Shown: positions 59,895-64,000 of the stretch, piece by piece
Layout: each line of letters starts with the position of its first letter
Position numbering within the stretch: position 1 is the first letter of the stretch
Assembly: GCF_030440595.1 (NCBI RefSeq)
Contig: NZ_CP047452.1
Location: 186,001 to 250,000 of the forward strand
Direction: 5' to 3'
Source of the DNA: Corynebacterium glucuronolyticum DSM 44120
GTDB lineage: Bacteria; Actinomycetota; Actinomycetes; Mycobacteriales; Mycobacteriaceae
Length of the DNA: 64,000 bases
The notes under the pieces: model-generated
The model's input: only the letters and a program-made list of their open reading frames with translations
Databases searched by the model: none
Told to the model about the DNA's origin: nothing
Translations under genes and position numbers: made by a program

Positions 59895-61328
59895 TTACTT
59901 CAGTTCGAGGCGGCGGGACATGTCGGAGGCGAAGACGCCGTGCGGGTCGAGCTCGTTGCGGAGCTTCAGCCAGCCTTCCAGGCCCGGGTACATCTTGTGG
60001 AAGTTCTCGGCGCTGGTGCGGGATTCCTTGGCCAGGTAGAGGCGGCCGCCGAACTCCATGACGCGCTCGTCGAGGTTGTCGAGGAAGGTGCCGAGGCCCT
60101 TGCGGATGGGGAAGTCGACGCACACGTTCCAGCCCTTCATCGGGTAGGACAGCGGTGCCTTGTTGCCTTCGCCGAACAGCTTGAACACGTTGAGTGCCGA
60201 GTAGTGGCCGGAGGCCTGGATGTCCTTGATGATCTCCTTGAACGGCTCGACGGCCTCGGTGGGCACGACGAACTGGTACTGGAGGAAACCGGCCTTGCCG
60301 TAGCCACGGTTCCACTCACCGATGAGGTCCAGCGGCTGGTAGAACTGCGTCAGGTTCTTGATGTCGTTTGTGGAGTCCTTGCCCATGGCGTAGTACAGCT
60401 CGCCGATGGTGTTGAGGGTGAGCTTGTTCATCGTCCACGAGGGGAAGATGTCCGGCACCGTCATCAGCTGCGGGGCGTTGAACTTCAGCGGGTCCTTGGC
60501 CAGCTTGGGGGCGAATTCCTCCAGCTGGGCGAGGGTGGCCAGGCTGCCACGGGAAATGGTGGCGCGGCCGAGTTTCGGCTCGGGGTTGATGCAGTCGAAC
60601 CAGGCGGAGGAGTACGTGTAGTTCGCCTCGGCGCCGTTGGAGTGCTCGGCGATAGTCTCGTCGAGGTTGTTGGTGCGGACCGTGTCGGACAGGAAGTAGG
60701 CGGTTTCCGTGCGCGTCATCTGGATGCGGGCGCGGAGGATGATGCCGGTGAGCCCCATGCCGCCGACGGTGGCCCAGAAGATGTCAGAGTCCGGCTCGAG
60801 GTGACGGATCTCACCGTCTGCTGTGAGCAATTCCATGCTTACGACGTGGTTGCCGAAGGAACCAGCCGAGTGGTGGTTCTTGCCGTGAATATCGGGTCCG
60901 ATGGCACCGCCGATGGTCACCTGGCGGGTGCCCGGGAGAACCGGAACCCACAGGCCATAGGGCAGTGCGGCCTTCATTAGCTGGTCAAGGGTGACACCCG
61001 CATCCACGTCGACGATGCCGGTGGCGGTGTCGATGGAGTGGATGGTGTTCAGTCCCGTCATGTCGACGACGATGCCACCGGCGTTTTGTGCGGGGTCGCC
61101 GTAGGAGCGGCCCATGCCGCGGGCGATGATGCCACGGTGGTCGCCGGCGGCGGAGTGGTCGGCGGCGTCCTTCACGGCGGCGACGATCTCGTCAACGCCG
61201 TGTGCGTACAGGACGTTTGCCGTGGTAGGGGCGGTGCGGCCCCAGCCGGTGAGGGTACGTGCTTCTGTGGTGTAGGCTCCTTTTCCGCCCGAAGCTGCGG
61301 AAGAAGTTGCGCCAGTCTCAGTAGTCAT
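59895..61328 (-). CDS. dprE1: DprE1: decaprenylphosphoryl-beta-D-ribose 2'-oxidase
   Basis: A 477-residue FAD oxidase making the 2-keto intermediate from DPR. The FAD-binding domain contains [20 protein letters not shown] and [20 protein letters not shown]. The substrate domain contains FLQYQFVVP and [10 protein letters not shown]. Cys403 (codon 60120-60122) is at the place of Cys387 in the M. tuberculosis enzyme, the residue modified by benzothiazinones. It is the first gene of dprE1-dprE2-aftA-emb, all within 13 bp of each other, apart from a short gene 21 bp upstream. Confidence 0.96.
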   Translation of the reverse strand: MTTETGATSSAASGGKGAYTTEARTLTGWGRTAPTTANVLYAHGVDEIVAAVKDAADHSAAGDHRGIIARGMGRSYGDPAQNAGGIVVDMTGLNTIHSIDTATGIVDVDAGVTLDQLMKAALPYGLWVPVLPGTRQVTIGGAIGPDIHGKNHHSAGSFGNHVVSMELLTADGEIRHLEPDSDIFWATVGGMGLTGIILRARIQMTRTETAYFLSDTVRTNNLDETIAEHSNGAEANYTYSSAWFDCINPEPKLGRATISRGSLATLAQLEEFAPKLAKDPLKFNAPQLMTVPDIFPSWTMNKLTLNTIGELYYAMGKDSTNDIKNLTQFYQPLDLIGEWNRGYGKAGFLQYQFVVPTEAVEPFKEIIKDIQASGHYSALNVFKLFGEGNKAPLSYPMKGWNVCVDFPIRKGLGTFLDNLDERVMEFGGRLYLAKESRTSAENFHKMYPGLEGWLKLRNELDPHGVFASDMSRRLELK

Positions 61329-61349
61329 TTCGTTAATAGATTACTCGCT

Positions 61350-61595
61350 TCACAAATCCATGAGGTCCCGAATTTGCTGAGGCAGCATATCCTGGCTCGT
61401 GATCGTGGGACCCTCGTATTCTTTCAGAATCTTTTCTATTATGGCCCGCTCCTCCGCCGGGTGGAACGGAAGTTCCTGGGCGAACAGCAGCGTCATGTGA
61501 TCATCGAGCGGCACGTTGGTGCGGGAGGCTGCGATGTGTTCCTTCGTTGTGGGTTCGTCAGAACCCCGCTTCAACAATCTACTCAACCACGTCAT
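61350..61595 (-). CDS. Short conserved-looking protein upstream of dprE1
   Basis: An 81-residue basic-then-acidic protein, MTWLSRLLKRGSDEPTTKEH to QDMLPQQIRDLMDL, with no signal or membrane segment. The long ORF from 61817 crosses the divergent gene, so the ATG at 61595 is used; AGGGTC lies 5 nt upstream. It heads the arabinan operon (21 bp before dprE1), but I cannot name it or assign a role. Confidence 0.65.
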   Translation of the reverse strand: MTWLSRLLKRGSDEPTTKEHIAASRTNVPLDDHMTLLFAQELPFHPAEERAIIEKILKEYEGPTITSQDMLPQQIRDLMDL

Positions 61596-61621
61596 AGTGA
61601 CCCTAAGCCTATACTGAACCC

Positions 61622-61960
61622 ATGAAAACAGACGAAAAGGTCGCACTTGGCGCCACCGTGTTCGCTGTCTACGCGCTTCCCGATTACGTGGAAAACCTCC
61701 CGGCCCGGCTGGCCGTCGACGCGGCGCTCGCCACGGCGTGCGCCGTCTACATTGCCCACGATGAGCCGCACCCGGTGCCAAAAGACGAGCCAGTGCGGGA
61801 TCTTCCCAGCTACGCACTGCCGGCAGCGGTGGCGGCGCTGGCGGCCACCGCTTGGTTGGATCATGTCACCCGGCACTGGTTGGCGGACAAGCTGCCGGTG
61901 AAATGCCCGCATACGGTCATCGGGGCCGCAGCGGGGCTTATCGTGGGGCTTGTCGCATGA
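61622..61960 (+). CDS. Small membrane protein
   Basis: A 112-residue protein with hydrophobic segments at about residues 7-22, 30-45, 65-82 and 99-112. An intervening polar loop (HDEPHPVPKDEPVRDLPS) may be external. It is divergent from the 81-aa gene with only 26 bp between them; TATACT at 61614-61619 sits just before the ATG, so initiation may be leaderless. It overlaps the next gene as ATGA. Confidence 0.75.
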   Translation: MKTDEKVALGATVFAVYALPDYVENLPARLAVDAALATACAVYIAHDEPHPVPKDEPVRDLPSYALPAAVAALAATAWLDHVTRHWLADKLPVKCPHTVIGAAAGLIVGLVA

Positions 61961-62319
61961 CGATCTGCATCGTCGACAAGTCGGCGGATCACGAAGTGGT
62001 CTGGCAGCTAGACGGGGCGCAGCTCGTCTCGGCGTGGGTGGATGCTCCAAGCCATGTGAAAACGGGCTCCTTCCTCATGGATACGCGGGATTGGCGCGCC
62101 GATGAGCTGGCAAAAAACGTCGGCACGAAGGCGAAGGATCCGCAGGAGTTTGCTGCGGTCTACACCGGCGATCCGGTGGGGAAAAACTGCTGGTGCCACG
62201 CCAAGGTGGTGCAGGATATCGCGGCTTTCTGGGAGGAGAAGGAGGCCCGCCGGATCCGCACGAAGAAGGGCCGCGAGGAACACGGCGATAAACCGAGACC
62301 TCTCCCACTGTATAAATAA
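61957..62319 (+). CDS. Soluble protein of unknown function
   Basis: A 120-residue protein starting MTICIVDKSADHEVVWQLDG at an ATG overlapping the previous stop by 4 bp; the longer ORF from 61852 is in the wrong frame for the upstream gene. It has NCWCHAKVVQDIAAFWEEKE in the middle and a basic Lys/Arg-rich tail. No motif recognised. Coupling to the membrane protein suggests they act together. Confidence 0.7.
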   Translation: MTICIVDKSADHEVVWQLDGAQLVSAWVDAPSHVKTGSFLMDTRDWRADELAKNVGTKAKDPQEFAAVYTGDPVGKNCWCHAKVVQDIAAFWEEKEARRIRTKKGREEHGDKPRPLPLYK

Positions 62320-62326
62320 ATGTCGC

Positions 62327-62332
62327 TATACT
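62327..62332 (+). promoter_or_regulatory. -10 box for leaderless gtrA-type gene
   Basis: TATACT ends 7 bp before the GTG at 62340, the distance expected from -10 to transcription start. No Shine-Dalgarno is present, so the GTG is probably the first transcribed codon. Confidence 0.55.
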
Positions 62333-62339
62333 GCCCTGC

Positions 62340-62753
62340 GTGGATTCTCTAGGCAAGCAGGGCTACCGGTTTATCGTCTCCGGGTGCATTTCTGCAGTAT
62401 TCGATATCGGCCTGACCTACCTGTTCCAATTCGGTTTCGGGTGGGCGCCGTTCTACGCGCGCACCATCGGTTTCATTGTCGGCACGCTGGTGGCGTACAT
62501 GATCAACCGCCGCTGGACGTTCGGGATGGGCGCGTCCACCAAGCGGTTCATGCAGGTGTGGCTGCTGTATGGGATGAGCTACTTCCTCAACACCCTGATC
62601 TACGATTACGGGTTCCACTTCCTGGATAACTTCGTCAACCAGTACGTGGCGGCCACGGCGGCGTTCGTCGTCGCGCAGGGGGTCGCCACGGTCATCAACT
62701 TCTTTGTGCAGCGCTGGTTCATTTTTAACAAGAACCGCAACGGCAATTCCTAA
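62340..62753 (+). CDS. GtrA-family membrane protein of the arabinan locus
   Basis: A 137-residue GtrA-like protein with four helices and the family motifs FIVSGCISAVFDIGLTYL, YMINRRWTF and FVVAQGVATVINFFVQRWFI. The related mycobacterial protein Rv3789 lies next to dprE1 and has been linked to arabinan assembly, proposed either as a DPA flippase or as an anchor for AftA. The same association is kept here (1 kb from dprE1). It ends 4 bp from the stop of the convergent glfT1. Confidence 0.88.
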   Translation: MDSLGKQGYRFIVSGCISAVFDIGLTYLFQFGFGWAPFYARTIGFIVGTLVAYMINRRWTFGMGASTKRFMQVWLLYGMSYFLNTLIYDYGFHFLDNFVNQYVAATAAFVVAQGVATVINFFVQRWFIFNKNRNGNS

Positions 62754-62756
62754 GCC

Positions 62757-63938
62757 CTAGGGTCGTTCGAACTTTTCCTGGCGCCCGAGCCGGTGGAGCC
62801 GCAACCATTCGCGGAAACCGGCCGGGTCTTTTTCTTGCACGAGGAAGAACCAGGCGAAGCGGGCGTATTCCTGCGGCAACAGCTTGCGCATCCCCGGCTG
62901 ATTCATGAGGTAACCCCTGTTGCGGTAGGTGAAGAAGCGCTTGAAGTCGCTGTCGGGGTATTGCGTGTGCATCCGCCCGCCGAGGATCGGTTTGAACTCG
63001 TCGCTGCCGTCGGGGTGCAGGTAGGCGGTGTCGAGGCAGGTGCCAAATTTCATCCCACTGCGCACGAGTCGCCGGTGGTATTCCACCTCGTCGCCGCGGA
63101 TGAACAGGCGGTAGTCGGGCACGCCGATGGCTTCCATCGCGTGCGCGGTGATGAGGGCACCGTTGAAGAGGCTGGCGATGCCGGGCAGGAAACCTCGCCC
63201 CAGTTCGGAGCGCTTGCGCCGCCAGGTGAGCCCGCGTCGCAGGGGGAACGCGAGCTTCTCGGGCTCGTTGAGGTTCAGCACGACGGGGGAGACCTCGTCC
63301 AGCCCCCGCTCGTCCATGCATGTCACGAGCGTTTCCAAAACGGAAGAGTCCTCCGGCCGCCCATCGTCGTCGGCGCACCACACGGCATCGGCACCCATCG
63401 CCAGCGCCGTCAGGAACCCGTACGCGAACCCGCCGCCCCCGCCGAGGTTCGTCTTACTCGGGCAGTACACGGCCCGCGCCCCAGCTACTTCTTTTACGAG
63501 CTTTTCGACGTCCTCCTGGTCGCCGTTGTCCACAACGATCACCCACCGCACGGGGTAACTCTGGTTGCAGACCACCTCGAGCGAGTTGCGGAGCAGTTCG
63601 ACGCGGTTGTGCGTGACGATGACGGCAGCGATATCCATGGACACCATCTTATTCAGCGCCGCCTGCACCCAGGGGTGAGGCGACAGTTTCCGTGTCGCGC
63701 CTGGTGGCTGCTTTTCTTCGACGGTCCTGCGGATCGCGGGGTAAAGCGAAGGGTCATTGCGGTTGGGAAAACCGGCCTGGCAGTAGTCGGTGACCCCGAG
63801 GGCCCACATGCGGCGGGAGAAGCGAGCAAACAGTTCGTCGCCCTCCTGCCGCGAGGACGAAGCGTCGAAAAGCACAAGAACGGTGTCGCCGGGAGAAGCG
63901 GCGACCTCCTCGTCGAGGTGGGCGAGAACATGAAACAT
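62757..63938 (-). CDS. glfT1: GlfT1: galactofuranosyltransferase initiating galactan, with N-terminal extension
   Basis: Residues 101-393 match GlfT1 (M. tuberculosis Rv3782, 304 aa) throughout: DIAAVIVTHNRVELLRNSLE, CPSKTNLGGGGGFAYGFLTA, the DXD motif in WCADDDG, FLPGIASLFNGALITAHAME and YRLFIRGDEVEYHRRLVRSG. The enzyme adds the first Galf residues to the decaprenyl-linked GlcNAc-Rha linker. The first 100 codons (63639-63938) are in frame and have coding-like GC3 but are absent from the mycobacterial protein; initiation at the ATG at 63638 is the alternative. The upstream start lies 3 bp after the preceding gene's stop. Confidence 0.9.
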   Translation of the reverse strand: MFHVLAHLDEEVAASPGDTVLVLFDASSSRQEGDELFARFSRRMWALGVTDYCQAGFPNRNDPSLYPAIRRTVEEKQPPGATRKLSPHPWVQAALNKMVSMDIAAVIVTHNRVELLRNSLEVVCNQSYPVRWVIVVDNGDQEDVEKLVKEVAGARAVYCPSKTNLGGGGGFAYGFLTALAMGADAVWCADDDGRPEDSSVLETLVTCMDERGLDEVSPVVLNLNEPEKLAFPLRRGLTWRRKRSELGRGFLPGIASLFNGALITAHAMEAIGVPDYRLFIRGDEVEYHRRLVRSGMKFGTCLDTAYLHPDGSDEFKPILGGRMHTQYPDSDFKRFFTYRNRGYLMNQPGMRKLLPQEYARFAWFFLVQEKDPAGFREWLRLHRLGRQEKFERP

Positions 63939-63941
63939 GGG

Positions 63942-64000
63942 TTACTCGTCCATGTTCTTCAGGAGACGACGCACGTGGTCGGCGGCCTCCTTGCCCTCGT
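63942..64000 (-). CDS. C-terminal end of a further gene (partial)
   Basis: The minus strand from the right edge reads EGKEAADHVRRLLKNMDE then TAA at 63942-63944. The rest is outside the window. Position upstream of glfT1 suggests another arabinogalactan or O-antigen-export gene, but 18 residues do not identify it. Confidence 0.55.
   Translation of the reverse strand, partial: EGKEAADHVRRLLKNMDE

Overview
The window is a dense, high-GC stretch of chromosome from a mycolic-acid actinobacterium, most probably a Corynebacterium. The evidence is a complete arabinogalactan block (one Emb arabinosyltransferase, AftA, DprE2, DprE1, a GtrA-family protein and GlfT1), efeUOB behind a DtxR-type iron box, a ThrE-family exporter, two 13E12/DUF222 HNH genes and several GTG or apparently leaderless starts. 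I saw no rRNA, tRNA, insertion sequence or phage. The species cannot be fixed from the sequence.

Layout. 1-3101: the 5' part of a secreted protein gene, then an ABC ATPase/FtsX-like permease pair. 3164-6392: efeUOB iron uptake on the minus strand, with a DtxR-like box at 6451. 6520-9150: ThrE exporter, a secreted membrane-anchored protein and a hexose-6-phosphate mutarotase-like protein. 9247-21600: a type I-E CRISPR-Cas island, all on the minus strand and lower in GC. Its order is leader 2, array 2 (76 repeats), cas3, a deletion, the cas7 3' end, cas5, cas6e, cas1, cas2, leader 1, array 1 (24 repeats). 21672-25091: wecB, a glycosyltransferase and two paralogous small secreted proteins. 25379-31264: AMP nucleosidase, gamma carbonic anhydrase, sirtuin, a GNAT-LOG fusion, a DUF885 protein and an SDR. 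31346-38382: HNH protein, small membrane protein, HrpB helicase and an ABC exporter under a PadR regulator. 38464-42236: Tag glycosylase, hydrolase, SDR, LysE exporter, a 45-aa peptide, an S4 protein and a VOC protein. 42233-48745: PhoD and three tandem surface metallophosphoesterases. 48750-54064: M13 peptidase, PrsW-like protease, GH25 lysozyme and a second HNH protein. 54015-64000: arabinogalactan synthesis.

How it works together. The last block makes the arabinan donor: DprE1 and DprE2 epimerise decaprenyl-phosphoryl ribose to the arabinose form. AftA and Emb then use that donor on a galactan started by GlfT1. The phosphatase cluster looks like extracellular phosphate scavenging, and efeUOB is iron uptake. 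The CRISPR locus keeps the adaptation genes, crRNA processing (Cas6e, Cas5) and Cas3, but has lost cas8e, cas11 and about two thirds of cas7. It should therefore be unable to build Cascade unless those parts are supplied from elsewhere.

The two observations I rate highest are this precise loss of the surveillance-complex core, with a CRISPR-repeat-like hairpin at the breakpoint, and an 11-bp word, GCTTGTCGACG. The word occurs at least 17 times in the window, in every codon phase and on both strands, far above chance. Three convergent gene pairs also end on a shared CTAG.
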